A stretch of DNA of 64,000 bases from Auricularia sp. M13 (lineage: Eukaryota > Basidiomycota > Agaricomycetes > Auriculariales > Auriculariaceae): the NCBI GenBank assembly GCA_037042915.1, contig JAXOIZ010000014.1, positions 22,454-86,453 on the forward strand. The letters run 5' to 3'. The translations under genes were made by a program, and so were the position numbers. The notes below the pieces were generated by a model. It made no database searches. It was not told the origin of the DNA and saw only the letters and a program-made list of their open reading frames with translations. This document shows, one piece after another, positions 35,192 to 49,841 of this stretch; within the stretch, counting starts at the first letter, position 1; every line of letters starts with the position of its first letter.

Positions 35192-38100
35192 GGCATGTGT
35201 CAGCACCGGTGAGGCCGCGAGGGTAGGCCGGTGTGTGCGAGTTCATGGGGCGTTGTTCTGGCTGAGCGGAGTTTGATCACGCGCGTTCTCGTCCCCCCGG
35301 GCCGAATTTCTCACCGAATTTCGACGCCTCCGCGGGATACTACCCTCAGCGATGCTATAAATAGAACATGGACTGTACATGAGTGCATATGTGAGAGGTA
35401 AATGTTCTGGAATGGGTACAAAGTTCGCGTTTTGCGCTCGCGGCGCTCAAGATTTCACCCTGTAAGAAGCGGCCTGGTCGCTCTCATGGACAATTCACAT
35501 CGTATATTAGCCTCTCAGACTGTTATCGTTGACTGGCATTTATCATGCCGCACAATCCGACTTCCCTGCCCTCGTGAGCTGGTCACCAGACGTGCATCTG
35601 CACTTGAGATAGAACTAGACAAAATGACTATTCAGAGACCTTATATATGACGCATATCTCATTGTCCGGGATCTCAGCCGCCTCAGACGTCGCGTGTATG
35701 TTCAGTGCACTCATTCTGCAGCATACGACGCGGGATAGCGCGTTTTGAACGGCTGAGGCTCCTCAGCCCCGTTCGCATGCATATTTTGCATGCCGCTCGG
35801 AATCCGAGGAGGTTCGGCAGGGGTGTTCGTGCTGTGCATACCCAGATTGGAGCTACATCGCGCGACGATATTCCCGTGAGAACCTCAGGTTCATGTGTCA
35901 CAGAAATGCTGTGAGATTATACAGACGATGTTGGGCAACTGCTGTGGCTGAATTCACTCGGCAAAATGGAATGGTTTGATGGTGGCAACGAAACACCGGA
36001 TGACCAAGGCCGGACTTGCGCCAAAAATTTCGTCAACTCCGCCCCGTGCCTTTCTTCTCCAGACCAGTGATAAGTATCCCAGGTCCATTCTCACCCAATT
36101 CTCTGCACCATATTCCCCCTGCGCTCACTACGCTCGACAGACGTGCTGCGCAGCTGCCGTCGGCCATGTTGGCGAACCTCTGCGTGCAGCTTACTCTGGT
36201 GGTGCGCTCTGCCATCTGCTCTCGGAGTCGCTTTGCTCATTGTGCCCAGGAGATACACGTCACGTGACTCGCACATCCCGCAATTCGGCCTCCAGTCTCC
36301 GCACAGGCAGCGGCAACAGGATCGCTACCAGACCACTGTCACGGGAGGTTGAGCTCAATAGTGCGTTCTATACGTCCATATGTCGCGTCTCCGAAAGTTT
36401 GCTCATGTTTGCCACCAGCCTCTTCCTCGAGCTCCCAGCATCACTGCCTCAAATCCACAGACCGACAGGCTCAATGCAACACGCAACCGATCTGACGGCG
36501 TTTTTTGTGCGGGCTATGCGCAGCCGTCCGCACAACACGCGTTTCTGTCTCTGATGGCCGGTGTCGCTGCACGCGCTCGAATACCTCGGTGAGTGCTTCA
36601 GTCGTCATTTGTGCAGTCTGCAGTCGTGTCTGACAATCTCGATTAGCCTGAAATGCAGTTCGGCTTTGAACACTCTCCGGCGACCTTGAAAAGCATCGCT
36701 GCAGCTTTCCCTTCGGAGACGGGGAAATCGGCCTTGCAGCCCGCCGTCGCATGCCAAATCTGCGCTCTCGCCACGGCACACCCTGTCGGTTTAACCTCCA
36801 TGATTCTGTGAGTGCAAACCGCCATCCTCCGTAGATATGGAATCTGCAACTGACGTGATCTCTTTGCAGAAAACGAATCGATTCGGGTCCCAAGCCGGCG
36901 ACGTCGACAGCGCCGTGGGCCTCATGTTTCGCAAGACGTGTTTCTTGTGGTGAGTACATCGAACATCGTCTCTTCGCAGATATGGAATCTGCAGCTAACG
37001 TGTTTGACCTTTTGATTGGCAGGAATTGCTGTGCGAGTCCGCGTACCCTCTGCCAATGTCGCCAACCATCCCGACCACAGCGCAGCGGGACAAATTACCG
37101 GTTTCCTGGCATCAAAATGGCGCTCATGCTCGATCTCATCCACGAGGCGCATACCCTCGACGCGGAACCGGCGCCTGTCGCCGGCGAGCGACGTTATTCC
37201 CCATCGCCGTCGGCAACACAACTCATCCGTTCTGCGGCAAAATTGGCCCCAGGTATCGCGCACATGACGGAGTCACTCTGGTGAAATGGTACGTCGCGCT
37301 GCCGCGGTTTCGTTCCTCGATTTTCGATCCTTTGTTGCTCACCTTCCGATCAACAGCTGGCTGCTGAACTCGACCTCAGTCTATCGACCTGGAAATGCGA
37401 CATCTGGTTGCAACTGACACCAGGAAACATGGTGCGGGCTGTGCTGCGCGTGGGCTCCGTCCGCGGTTGCTGGCGCGGCGTTCGTTGCCACTTGCTTCCC
37501 GTCGCCCTCGCCGCCGTCGGAATCGGACACGGCGTTACACGCTAGACGCGGCCTCGTGGATTATGCTCGTTTCATGGGTATTCTGCTACGGAGGACAGGT
37601 GCTGAGGTGCGTCCTCGTCTCGCAGTTCCCCAATTCGTTTCTTACTCCTCGCCCACCGCTAGCCACAGAATCGCGCCAGTCCTCGTCCAATCAGCACACA
37701 CTCTCGGAGGCGGGTGAGCATCTGTGCTATCGATTACCACGTCCAGCGTTCCGCTGGAGCGCTCGCTCTACGGCCGCTGGTGCTCGATTTTCCGTCCGCC
37801 GTGCTTCCCATCACCCAGACCGCCTCGGAACCGGACCTCGTCCGTTCCGCGCAAGACTCGGGCTCGGACATGGCCACGATGGAAGGACTCTGCAGCGCGA
37901 ACGGAGTGCGGTGAGGGTGCGTGCTCGTCTCGGAAAGCGCGTTTTTGCTGATCGCGCCATCACCAGCCGCACCTCGGGCCCTCCTCTCGACCGATGCGCG
38001 CCAGCGCGTGCGTACCAGCGCGGATACGGGCTGCGGCTCAGCCCATCAAAAATCACGCGCCGAGGCCACTTCCTGGGACGCGAATCGCAAGATTCGTTCG

Positions 38101-41100
38101 CGCGCGCCCGGCCGAGACGCGGAAACTGCGTTCGTTCGGCGTCGTCCGTTTGCCACCAAATCGCGGGCCATGATTCGACTTGCACGCAGTACCCATGGCC
38201 CCCAGTCGCTAGCACCGGCGCTTGGAACTGGCGCGCGAATCGACGGATTTGGTCCGGCGCGCCCAGACTCGGTCGACATCAACCTCGGCCGTTCCGCCTG
38301 AGGATCGGGCTCGCGGTTCTGCTCGACACTGGGAGTCTGCAGCGCGAGTTGCATGCCATGACGGTGCGTGGTTGACTCGCAATTCGCGTTTTGCTGCTGA
38401 CGTCCCCAGCACCGCCGTGTGCATCTCCAGGTCATTCCCCCGGCCCCCGTGTGCGGCATCTGGCGCGCATGGACGCACAGACCCACCGAGTCAACGCTCG
38501 AGGACGGGCGCTTCTTCCTCGGGCGGGAATCGCGAGATTCAGTTGGTCGCGCACGTCCAAAACGCAAAACTTGCGTTCCGGCGACCTCGCCCGAATCTCC
38601 CCAAATTCTGGCGCTGAGTCGGGGTAAATGTCAGCACTCATGAGCTGTGAGCTCTCGCGCCGGCGCTTCGTATTCCCGCGGGAATCGACGATTTTGGTCG
38701 CGGACGAGCCGAACGCAAAACTCGGTTTTCCTCGACCTCGGCCGTTCCGCGTGAGAGTCGGCACCGTGGCTCGAGTGCATAAAATGCGCCTGAGGACCGA
38801 TTTTTGGCTGCGTGCGGCCCTGAACTGCGTCGCGCACGGACGATTTTGTTCGCGTTTTGGCCGTTCCGTCCTCTTCTCGCTCGTTCCCGCGGTCCTGTAT
38901 GCATTTTGACACGTAATACACAGTATTGAACACATCCCTGAGCCCGAATCGAACCGTTCACAGCAGGCATGCCGTACTCTCACAGCAAGCACGCCGCACT
39001 CTCACCCCCACAACGCCCATTCCCCGTCTCCCGCCCCTCTCGCGTAGATAGGTCCTACCTCCCGCAAAGTCCTCCCATTCACTCCCCAAGCACCAATCAC
39101 AGGCCAAGAAAGTTAAAGACTTACTGAACTCTCCTCGACTTCACTCTTTTCAGCGTCTACGCACTCCGCCCGTCCCAAGGGCCCGGCGAAATGAGGTGGC
39201 GGCGCAGTGGCAGTAAACCGTGTTGTATTGCTCGCAAAGATAACGATCTATGTACACAACCGCAGCGCCACGCATCGGGCTTAATCGACGCCGTCAGCAG
39301 GTCGCCCAGCGTCCACGCCGTCGTGTCGCGCACGTGAATGTCCGGGTCGCGAATCATGTCAATCATAATGGGCAGCGCCTGCTGGACGAGCGGCGCGAGA
39401 GCCGCGGGATCAGGGCCGTCAAGAATCGAGCCGAACGCCATGACGGCCGCCTCGCGGAAGTGCCAGTCGGGGTTCTTGATGTTGACCTCGATGAACGGCA
39501 GCGCCTGCTGGACGATCGCGTCGCCCACGGCCTGCGCGAGCAGACCCAAACACGTGCCAGCGGCCATCGAGACGTTCCACTCGTCCTCGTCCGCGTCCTC
39601 CTCTTGGCGCGTGAGCAACTGCAGGATGACGGGCATGATCTCGGGCAGGGCGATTTTGGCAAAATATTTGCTCTCGTTCTCCGGCTGCTCGCCGTACTCG
39701 GCGGCCTCCGCCTCCTCGATAGCGAGGTCGATCTCCTCCTCGCACACCGTCGACCAGAACTCGACGGCCTGCAGCGCGACGGCCTCCTCCGGGTTCTTCA
39801 TCCCGAGCACGGTGAGGCCGAAGAGCGCCCGCTCCATGTAGAAGCTCATCTTGTCGTAGTACAGGCCCATTATGCGCACCAGGCATTCGAACGCGGCGAC
39901 CTGCACGGGCACGGACGGGTTCTGCGTCGCCTCGCAGACGACCTGCATGATGTAGTTGCGCTCGCCCTGCGCGAGTCAGCGGACGCGTCATCTCGCTTGC
40001 TCGGGACCGACTGACCTCGCGTTCAAAGTTCTCGCGCACAAACTCCAGCGAGTTGTAGAGCGCATTGATCGCGGCGAGCTGAACGTCTGGCGACGGCTCG
40101 TCCTTGCGCGCGCCGTGTACGACGGCGGTGAGGATCTCGTTTGCGCGCATGGCGAGCACCTCCGGCCGCTGCCACCAAATCAGCGCCGAAAACCAAAAGA
40201 AAAAACCAAGGAAAAAACGCACGATGGTCTCGCAGATGTAGCCGATCGTCTGGAGGGCGGCGACGCGCAGGTTGGCGTTGGAGGGGTCATTGACGTAGCC
40301 GAGCAGGCCCTGGATGAGCTCGGGCCACTGGTGATGCGGCAGCTCGACGGCGGCGATGGCGGCGATGACCTGGGCAGAAACGCCCGCCGCGCGCGTGGGC
40401 GACGAGAGCGTCTGCAGGACCTGCTGTTTGACCTGGTTTTTGGTGTCGGCCGGGAGGTTGAGCCAGCGGGCCTCGTAGTCTTGCTGCCGTTGCACGTCCT
40501 GTCCGCGGAACTGAGTATACTGCGGTTACTGGCACAAGATAATAGACTCACCCTTGCTGTCAGAGCGTTCTTGAGCGCGATACCGGCGGCGTTCCTCGTC
40601 AACATTTCGGCAGACTCTTTGGCGAGCTCCTGGGCGAGCAGCACCATGTACACGGGCTGCGGCGGGCATCAGTACTGACCAGGCCGTGGCGCAGACGCTG
40701 ATTGGGACGCACGTAGTTGGTGGCCGCTGCGTGCTCTAAGGCGGCGGTGGCATTCTGACGCGTCGCGGCGTCTGGCAGATAGGTTAGTATTAACCGACGC
40801 GCTCTATACGGCGCACTCGCCAGTGGCCAGCGAGTCTGAAAGGAGACTGGCGACGTTCATCCTGCAGCTCGTGCCTGGAGAATGGGAGGGAGAGAAAGTG
40901 TGGCTCTGTTTTCCCGGTCCGCTCGCTTTTTCCCTCGCGTCCAAAGAACAACCTCGACTATGGACAAGGCAAGCAAAACTGTCCTTCCTTCCTGTTTTTT
41001 TCTTAATCTCGCCAGGCAAGAGGAGGTGCGCGTGGCGGTGGCGGCCACCCGGCTGCTCGCGATAAGACTCGAACTTCCACTCTCGCGGGTGGTTCTTTGG

Positions 41101-43962
41101 CCGCGGACGCCGAAGGCGGCCGCCACGTGCTCGTCTTGCCTGGTCGACGGTTTTGGCGCCGGCTTGCTCGCTGCCACGACCGCCGTGCGCGCTGGGCGTT
41201 AGTCCCCTACTGCCGCGGCGTTCGTGGCTGCTGCTGCTGCTGTGCGTCAACGCTCGGTGCAGCGTCAAAGCAATTACTAGGTAATTAACAAGCAGCTCGC
41301 AGTCGGCAGCCGTCGAGAAAGCTCGCGCCCAACTCGCGCTGCCGTGACCCCAGTTGGTCTCTATGCATCCAGCGACGTCGCGCTTGCATCCCGCTTTGCG
41401 CTCGCAGTCGCATACACCGCGCGCTTGCAAGACGCTACCTGCCATTCATCCAGATCCCCACGCTCGCCGACGTTGCCAACGTACTCGAATTCACTTGCCA
41501 TCGTCGCGTCAAAGACATTACTACCAGCCAAGTATTGGCGATGACTCTGCGAACGTCGTCAACTAAGCTCGAACGTCGGCTCACAAGGAATGGTCGCATG
41601 CATCTCACAGTCGCATACACCGCGCGCTTGCAAGACGCTGCCTGCCATCGTCGCGTCAAAGACATTGCTACCAGGTAAGTATTTGCGACAGCTCTGCTCA
41701 CGTCGTCATCGCCCGCCCGAGTAACGGTGTCGATCGTGAGTTTTCATTGTCGACTAAAAGTCAAACAAACTCACCGAACGCGTCAGTTTTCAGGACAATT
41801 CGACGGCTCAGCGTTGCCAAGACCGCGTCGAGCAGCGTTGCAAAGTCCGCGTCTAGCAACGTTGCAAACAGCTGCCCCTCGTCGCTGCCGATCGTGAGTT
41901 TTACTTTCTTGAACTTGAAGCCCTCTTACATCATCATCAGCTCTTGGATCGCACTCAGGATTCACTCGCGGGCACGCGCCGTCCATGATAAGCTATGTAT
42001 GCCTCTTTCCTATCCCTGACTTTGTACGCTGACTTCATTCAGGACACGACTTTTGCCGATCGAGGACGAGTCCAGCGATGCCCACGGCTCGTCCATCGCG
42101 TGTGTTTTTATTTGCACGCAGCCAAACCTGACGATCGGACGCTCAGATTATACAAAGCACCCGCGACGACGCAGACGGTGACGCGCGCCGCGCTCGAGCC
42201 GCGTGGGCGAGCAGACGACGAGGAGCTGCCGATAGGACGCAAATCAGGCGCCAGAGCGCAGCTCGCGACTCGGGGCGTTCAGCTCGTCGTCAGCGGCATG
42301 CGCAGTCGCGGCCTGCGCGTGCCAGCTAGAGAGGACGGCGCTCGCGTCACGCACTCCGTGCTCGCGGCGCAGAACGTCCAGTTCGATGCAAACAGGCTCG
42401 CGGCCTTCGCCCCAAGCGCCGTTCTCTCTTGCGTGCGCGCCAGCGAGAGAGGACAGCGCTCGGGTCGCCCACTCCGTGATCGCGAGGCGGAGCGTCTGGT
42501 TCGGTGCGAACAGGCTGCGCGCCGCAAGCACCGTCCTCTCGCGCGCACGCACCAGCGAGAGGGAGGACGGTGCTCGGGTCGCGCGCGATGCGGAGCGTCC
42601 GGTTCAATGTGAACAGGCCGCGCTCGCCGTCGCGGCCAGCGCTACGAGCCCCGTTCTCTCTCTCGGATGCGTGCATGCAAGAGAGGACAACGCTGGGTCC
42701 GTGCACCCCGCGAGCACGATATGTATGCGTAGCGACTCACCAATATACCGTTTCCCTCGCCATTCCGCGCCATCGCCGTCGTGCTGCAAAATGAGCTTGA
42801 GTAAAGTCTACATGCGATAGGAAGGCCAAGGACGTACTATTGGTGAAAATGGTAGCGTGAACTTGGACCGCAAATTAATGCTGCCTGCGAGGGAAGTTGT
42901 CAGCCGCGAGCAGAACCCATCGCAATCACTAGTACTCACCTGTGACGGCCGAACGGTTGTCTTGTACACCAACAAATGTATGCCTGCCTGTAAAACGTCA
43001 TTTGGCTGAAACGGACTGCGATCGGACACTCACAATCGAGTGTCGTGTGTTGGCGCTGTTCGGTGGTCGTGAGCATACTTACAGCCGGCGGACGACGCAC
43101 AGCGCAGAATGATGAACTCACGATCGGCGACGTTGAATGTGTCTGGTACAACAACGGGCACATACCGGGGGGTATTTCCGTCGTCATGAGCGCAGGCAGT
43201 CGGAACGCGACAGGAAGACTCACGATGTCGCAACGAGAACGCTCGATCGACCCCACGTCGACAGCGCGGGTACGCGGCGAGCACGAGTCCAGTGGCCACG
43301 GACATCGAGGGCGCACTCGGAGTGCGCGAATGCATACGTCGGTTCTGCGAGGTGGCGAGGAGAGAACGTGGGCGATGCGGAGGAGGGAGGTCGGGCTCGA
43401 TGCTGCACCAGAGTCGCACGCACGCACCTTTTATACCGCTACAGCGCGGCCTCCCTTCCGATTGAATCCCGGAGGATGACTGTTTCACCTCGTACGAGCA
43501 CCATGAATAACTTGTTTGCGTTGCTGAAGCGAATCGGCGGTGCCGAGACCGGGCGGCGGAGGGTTGTGCGGCCTCGCGTCGCGATTCAGACCGATATTCT
43601 GCTCGTCCCGCTGCGTCCCCTGGAAATTTTCGTCTTGCACCAAATTTCAGTGGTTCAGGATCCAATTAGGCGCCCGTGGGTCAAGGTAGGGAGGAGTAGG
43701 TACCCCTATACCCTCTAGACTCCCAAAATCGCTCCTACTCACGGCCGCCGCGTTTCCGCGTCTCCACGCAGCTCTACCGCGCCATCTGATGCCTAACAAA
43801 CCGGCGATTGATCTCCGTGAAACGAGAAGCCCAAAGAATAGAGCGGCATTGCGAGAAACCGCGTTTTCGTCGCTACAGCGCCGACCGCGTAGCTAGGCTC
43901 CCAGCCTCTTCTGCGGCGGATTTCTCATCGGAAAGCACTGCTCAGTCAGCGCTCATTGAGAC
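35192..43962. repeat. Tandem array unit 5 (8771 bp)
   Basis: Offset in the gene region is +35191. It differs from the consensus by a two-base deletion just after the CTG run near 41244 and by the one-base deletion near 43691 shared with units 3 and 4. It is the copy closest to the inferred consensus. Confidence 0.97.
39157..40860 (-). CDS. KAP95: Truncated importin-beta / Kap95-like protein, copy 5
   Basis: Exons 40821-40860, 40713-40771, 40552-40656, 40223-40510, 40016-40168 and 39157-39966. I see no difference from copy 1 in exons or introns. Confidence 0.85.
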
Positions 43963-46900
43963 GGCATGTGTCAGCACCGGTGAGGCCGCGAGGGTAGGCC
44001 GGTGTGTGCGAGTTCATGGGGCGTTGTTCTGGCTGAGCGGAGTTTGATCACGCGCGTTCTCGTCCCCCCGGGCCGAATTTCTCACCGAATTTCGACGCCT
44101 CCGCGGGATACTACCCTCAGCGATGCTATAAATAGAACATGGACTGTACATGAGTGCATATGTGAGAGGTAAATGTTCTGGAATGGGTACAAAGTTCGCG
44201 TTTTGCGCTCGCGGCGCTCAAGATTTCACCCTGTAAGAAGCGGCCTGGTCGCTCTCATGGACAATTCACATCGTATATTAGCCTCTCAGACTGTTATCGT
44301 TGACTGGCATTTATCATGCCGCACAATCCGACTTCCCTGCCCTCGTGAGCTGGTCACCAGACGTGCATCTGCACTTGAGATAGAACTAGACAAAATGACT
44401 ATTCAGAGACCTTATATATGACGCATATCTCATTGTCCGGGATCTCAGCCGCCTCAGACGTCGCGTGTATGTTCAGTGCACTCATTCTGCAGCATACGAC
44501 GCGGGATAGCGCGTTTTGAACGGCTGAGGCTCCTCAGCCCCGTTCGCATGCATATTTTGCATGCCGCTCGGAATCCGAGGAGGTTCGGCAGGGGTGTTCG
44601 TGCTGTGCATACCCAGATTGGAGCTACATCGCGCGACGATATTCCCGTGAGAACCTCAGGTTCATGTGTCACAGAAATGCTGTGAGATTATACAGACGAT
44701 GTTGGGCAACTGCTGTGGCTGAATTCACTCGGCAAAATGGAATGGTTTGATGGTGGCAACGAAACACCGGATGACCAAGGCCGGACTTGCGCCAAAAATT
44801 TCGTCAACTCCGCCCCGTGCCTTTCTTCTCCAGACCAGTGATAAGTATCCCAGGTCCATTCTCACCCAATTCTCTGCACCATATTCCCCCTGCGCTCACT
44901 ACGCTCGACAGACGTGCTGCGCAGCTGCCGTCGGCCATGTTGGCGAACCTCTGCGTGCAGCTTACTCTGGTGGTGCGCTCTGCCATCTGCTCTCGGAGTC
45001 GCTTTGCTCATTGTGCCCAGGAGATACACGTCACGTGACTCGCACATCCCGCAATTCGGCCTCCAGTCTCCGCACAGGCAGCGGCAACAGGATCGCTACC
45101 AGACCACTGTCACGGGAGGTTGAGCTCAATAGTGCGTTCTATACGTCCATATGTCGCGTCTCCGAAAGTTTGCTCATGTTTGCCACCAGCCTCTTCCTCG
45201 AGCTCCCAGCATCACTGCCTCAAATCCACAGACCGACAGGCTCAATGCAACACGCAACCGATCTGACGGCGTTTTTTGTGCGGGCTATGCGCAGCCGTCC
45301 GCACAACACGCGTTTCTGTCTCTGATGGCCGGTGTCGCTGCACGCGCTCGAATACCTCGGTGAGTGCTTCAGTCGTCATTTGTGCAGTCTGCAGTCGTGT
45401 CTGACAATCTCGATTAGCCTGAAATGCAGTTCGGCTTTGAACACTCTCCGGCGACCTTGAAAAGCATCGCTGCAGCTTTCCCTTCGGAGACGGGGAAATC
45501 GGCCTTGCAGCCCGCCGTCGCATGCCAAATCTGCGCTCTCGCCACGGCACACCCTGTCGGTTTAACCTCCATGATTCTGTGAGTGCAAACCGCCATCCTC
45601 CGTAGATATGGAATCTGCAACTGACGTGATCTCTTTGCAGAAAACGAATCGATTCGGGTCCCAAGCCGGCGACGTCGACAGCGCCGTGGGCCTCATGTTT
45701 CGCAAGACGTGTTTCTTGTGGTGAGTACATCGAACATCGTCTCTTCGCAGATATGGAATCTGCAGCTAACGTGTTTGACCTTTTGATTGGCAGGAATTGC
45801 TGTGCGAGTCCGCGTACCCTCTGCCAATGTCGCCAACCATCCCGACCACAGCGCAGCGGGACAAATTACCGGTTTCCTGGCATCAAAATGGCGCTCATGC
45901 TCGATCTCATCCACGAGGCGCATACCCTCGACGCGGAACCGGCGCCTGTCGCCGGCGAGCGACGTTATTCCCCATCGCCGTCGGCAACACAACTCATCCG
46001 TTCTGCGGCAAAATTGGCCCCAGGTATCGCGCACATGACGGAGTCACTCTGGTGAAATGGTACGTCGCGCTGCCGCGGTTTCGTTCCTCGATTTTCGATC
46101 CTTTGTTGCTCACCTTCCGATCAACAGCTGGCTGCTGAACTCGACCTCAGTCTATCGACCTGGAAATGCGACATCTGGTTGCAACTGACACCAGGAAACA
46201 TGGTGCGGGCTGTGCTGCGCGTGGGCTCCGTCCGCGGTTGCTGGCGCGGCGTTCGTTGCCACTTGCTTCCCGTCGCCCTCGCCGCCGTCGGAATCGGACA
46301 CGGCGTTACACGCTAGACGCGGCCTCGTGGATTATGCTCGTTTCATGGGTATTCTGCTACGGAGGACAGGTGCTGAGGTGCGTCCTCGTCTCGCAGTTCC
46401 CAATTCTGTTTCTTACTCCACCGCTAGCCACAGAATCGCGCCAGTCCTCGTCCAATCAGCACACACTCTCGGCGGCGGGTGAGCATCTGTGCTATCGATT
46501 ACCACGTCCAGCGTTCCGCTGGAGCGCTCGCTCTACGGCCGCTGGTGCTCGATTTTCCGTCCGCCGTGCTTCCCATCACCCAGACCGCCTCGGAACCGGA
46601 CCTCGTCCGTTCCGCGCAAGACTCGGGCTCGGACATGGCCACGATGGAAGGACTCTGCAGCGCGAACGGAGTGCGGTGAGGGTGCGTGCTCGTCTCGAAA
46701 GCGCGTTTTTGCTGATCGCGCCATCACCAGCCGCACCTCGGGCCCTCCTCTCGACCGATGCGCGCCAGCGCGTGCGTACCAGCGCGGATACGGGCTGCGG
46801 CTCAGCCCATCAAAAATCACGCGCCGAGGCCACTTCCTGGGACGCGAATCGCAAGATTCGTTCGCGCGCGCCCGGCCGAGACGCGGAAACTGCGTTCGTT

Positions 46901-47918
46901 CGGCGTCGTCCGTTTGCCACCAAATCGCGGGCCATGATTCGACTTGCACGCAGTACCCATGGCCCCCAGTCGCTAGCACCGGCGCTTGGAACTGGCGCGC
47001 GAATCGACGGATTTGGTCCGGCGCGCCCAGACTCGGTCGACATCAACCTCGGCCGTTCCGCCTGAGGATCGGGCTCGCGGTTCTGCTCGACACTGGGAGT
47101 CTGCAGCGCGAGTTGCATGCCATGACGGTGCGTGGTTGACTCGCAATTCGCGTTTTGCTGCTGACGTCCCCAGCACCGCCGTGTGCATCTCCAGGTCATT
47201 CCCCCGGCCCCCGTGTGCGGCATCTGGCGCGCATGGACGCACAGACCCACCGAGTCAACGCTCGAGGACGGGCGCTTCTTCCTCGGGCGGGAATCGCGAG
47301 ATTCAGTTGGTCGCGCACGTCCAAAACGCAAAACTTGCGTTCCGGCGACCTCGCCCGAATCTCCCCAAATTCTGGCGCTGAGTCGGGGTAAATGTCAGCA
47401 CTCATGAGCTGTGAGCTCTCGCGCCGGCGCTTCGTATTCCCGCGGGAATCGACGATTTTGGTCGCGGACGAGCCGAACGCAAAACTCGGTTTTCCTCGAC
47501 CTCGGCCGTTCCGCGTGAGAGTCGGCACCGTGGCTCGAGTGCATAAAATGCGCCTGAGGACCGATTTTGGCTGCGTGCGGCCCTGAACTGCATCGCGCAC
47601 GGACGATTTTGTTCGCATTTTGGCCGTTCCGTCCTCTTCTCGCTCGTTCCCGCGGTCCTGTATGCATTTTGACACGTAATACACAGTATTGAACACATCC
47701 CTGAGCCCGAATCGAACCGTTCACAGCAGGCATGCCGTACTCTCACAGCAAGCACGCCGCACTCTCACCCCCACAACGCCCATTCCCCGTCTCCCGCCCT
47801 CTCGCGTAGATAGGTCCTACCTCCCGCAAAGTCCTCCCATTCACTCCCCAAGCACCAATCACAGGCCAAGAAAGTTAAAGACTTACTGAACTCTCCTCGA
47901 CTTCACTCTTTTCAGCGT

Positions 47919-49622
47919 CTACGCACTCCGCCCGTCCCAAGGGCCCGGCGAAATGAGGTGGCGGCGCAGTGGCAGTAAACCGTGTTGTATTGCTCGCAAA
48001 GATAACGATCTATGTACACAACCGCAGCGCCACGCATCGGGCTTAATCGACGCCGTCAGCAGGTCGCCCAGCGTCCACGCCGTCGTGTCGCGCACGTGAA
48101 TGTCCGGGTCGCGAATCATGTCAATCATAATGGGCAGCGCCTGCTGGACGAGCGGCGCGAGAGCCGCGGGATCAGGGCCGTCAAGAATCGAGCCGAACGC
48201 CATGACGGCCGCCTCGCGGAAGTGCCAGTCGGGGTTCTTGATGTTGACCTCGATGAACGGCAGCGCCTGCTGGACGATCGCGTCGCCCACGGCCTGCGCG
48301 AGCAGACCCAAACACGTGCCAGCGGCCATCGAGACGTTCCACTCGTCCTCGTCCGCGTCCTCCTCTTGGCGCGTGAGCAACTGCAGGATGACGGGCATGA
48401 TCTCGGGCAGGGCGATTTTGGCAAAATATTTGCTCTCGTTCTCCGGCTGCTCGCCGTACTCGGCGGCCTCCGCCTCCTCGATAGCGAGGTCGATCTCCTC
48501 CTCGCACACCGTCGACCAGAACTCGACGGCCTGCAGCGCGACGGCCTCCTCCGGGTTCTTCATCCCGAGCACGGTGAGGCCGAAGAGCGCCCGCTCCATG
48601 TAGAAGCTCATCTTGTCGTAGTACAGGCCCATTATGCGCACCAGGCATTCGAACGCGGCGACCTGCACGGGCACGGACGGGTTCTGCGTCGCCTCGCAGA
48701 CGACCTGCATGATGTAGTTGCGCTCGCCCTGCGCGAGTCAGCGGACGCGTCATCTCGCTTGCTCGGGACCGACTGACCTCGCGTTCAAAGTTCTCGCGCA
48801 CAAACTCCAGCGAGTTGTAGAGCGCATTGATCGCGGCGAGCTGAACGTCTGGCGACGGCTCGTCCTTGCGCGCGCCGTGTACGACGGCGGTGAGGATCTC
48901 GTTTGCGCGCATGGCGAGCACCTCCGGCCGCTGCCACCAAATCAGCGCCGAAAACCAAAAGAAAAAACCAAGGAAAAAACGCACGATGGTCTCGCAGATG
49001 TAGCCGATCGTCTGGAGGGCGGCGACGCGCAGGTTGGCGTTGGAGGGGTCATTGACGTAGCCGAGCAGGCCCTGGATGAGCTCGGGCCACTGGTGATGCG
49101 GCAGCTCGACGGCGGCGATGGCGGCGATGACCTGGGCAGAAACGCCCGCCGCGCGCGTGGGCGACGAGAGCGTCTGCAGGACCTGCTGTTTGACCTGGTT
49201 TTTGGTGTCGGCCGGGAGGTTGAGCCAGCGGGCCTCGTAGTCTTGCTGCCGTTGCACGTCCTGTCCGCGGAACTGAGTATACTGCGGTTACTGGCACAAG
49301 ATAATAGACTCACCCTTGCTGTCAGAGCGTTCTTGAGCGCGATACCGGCGGCGTTCCTCGTCAACATTTCGGCAGACTCTTTGGCGAGCTCCTGGGCGAG
49401 CAACACCATGTACACGGGCTGCGGCGGGCATCAGTACTGACCAGGCCGTGGCGCAGACGCTGATTGGGACGCACGTAGTTGGTGGCCGCTGCGTGCTCCA
49501 AGGCGGCGGTGGCATTCTGACGCGTCGCGGCGTCTGGCAGATAGGTTAGTATCAACCGACGCGCTCTATACGGGGCACTCGCCAGTGGCCAGCGAGTCTG
49601 AAAGGAGACTGGCGACGTTCAT
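47919..49622 (-). CDS. KAP95: Truncated importin-beta / Kap95-like protein, copy 6
   Basis: Exons 49583-49622, 49475-49533, 49314-49418, 48985-49272, 48778-48930 and 47919-48728. Two exon substitutions are visible, at 49403 (leucine CTG to TTG) and 49499 (leucine TTA to TTG). Both are silent, so the 484-residue product is unchanged. Intron 1 has changes near 49553 and in the sequence after the donor, but the GC donor and the TACTAAC branch site remain. The flanking non-coding DNA of this unit is clearly more diverged than the exons. Confidence 0.85.
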
Positions 49623-49829
49623 CCTGCAGCTCGTGCCTGGAGAATGGGAGGGAGAGAAAGTGTGGCTCTGTTTTCCCGGTCCGCTCGCTTTTTCCCTCGC
49701 GTCCAAAGAACAACCTCGACTATGGACAAGGCAAGCAAAACTGTCCTTCCTTCCTGTTTTTTTTCTTAATCTCGCCAGGCAAGAGGAGGTGCGCGTGGCG
49801 GTGGCGGCCACCCGGCTGCTCGCGATAAG

Positions 49830-49841
49830 ACGCCGTCCTCG
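49830..49841 (+). other. 12-bp insertion private to unit 6
   Basis: ACGCCGTCCTCG is inserted upstream of the importin-beta-like gene copy 6 (about 210 bp before its start codon). Neighbouring substitutions at 49859 and 49868 are also private to this unit. Confidence 0.85.
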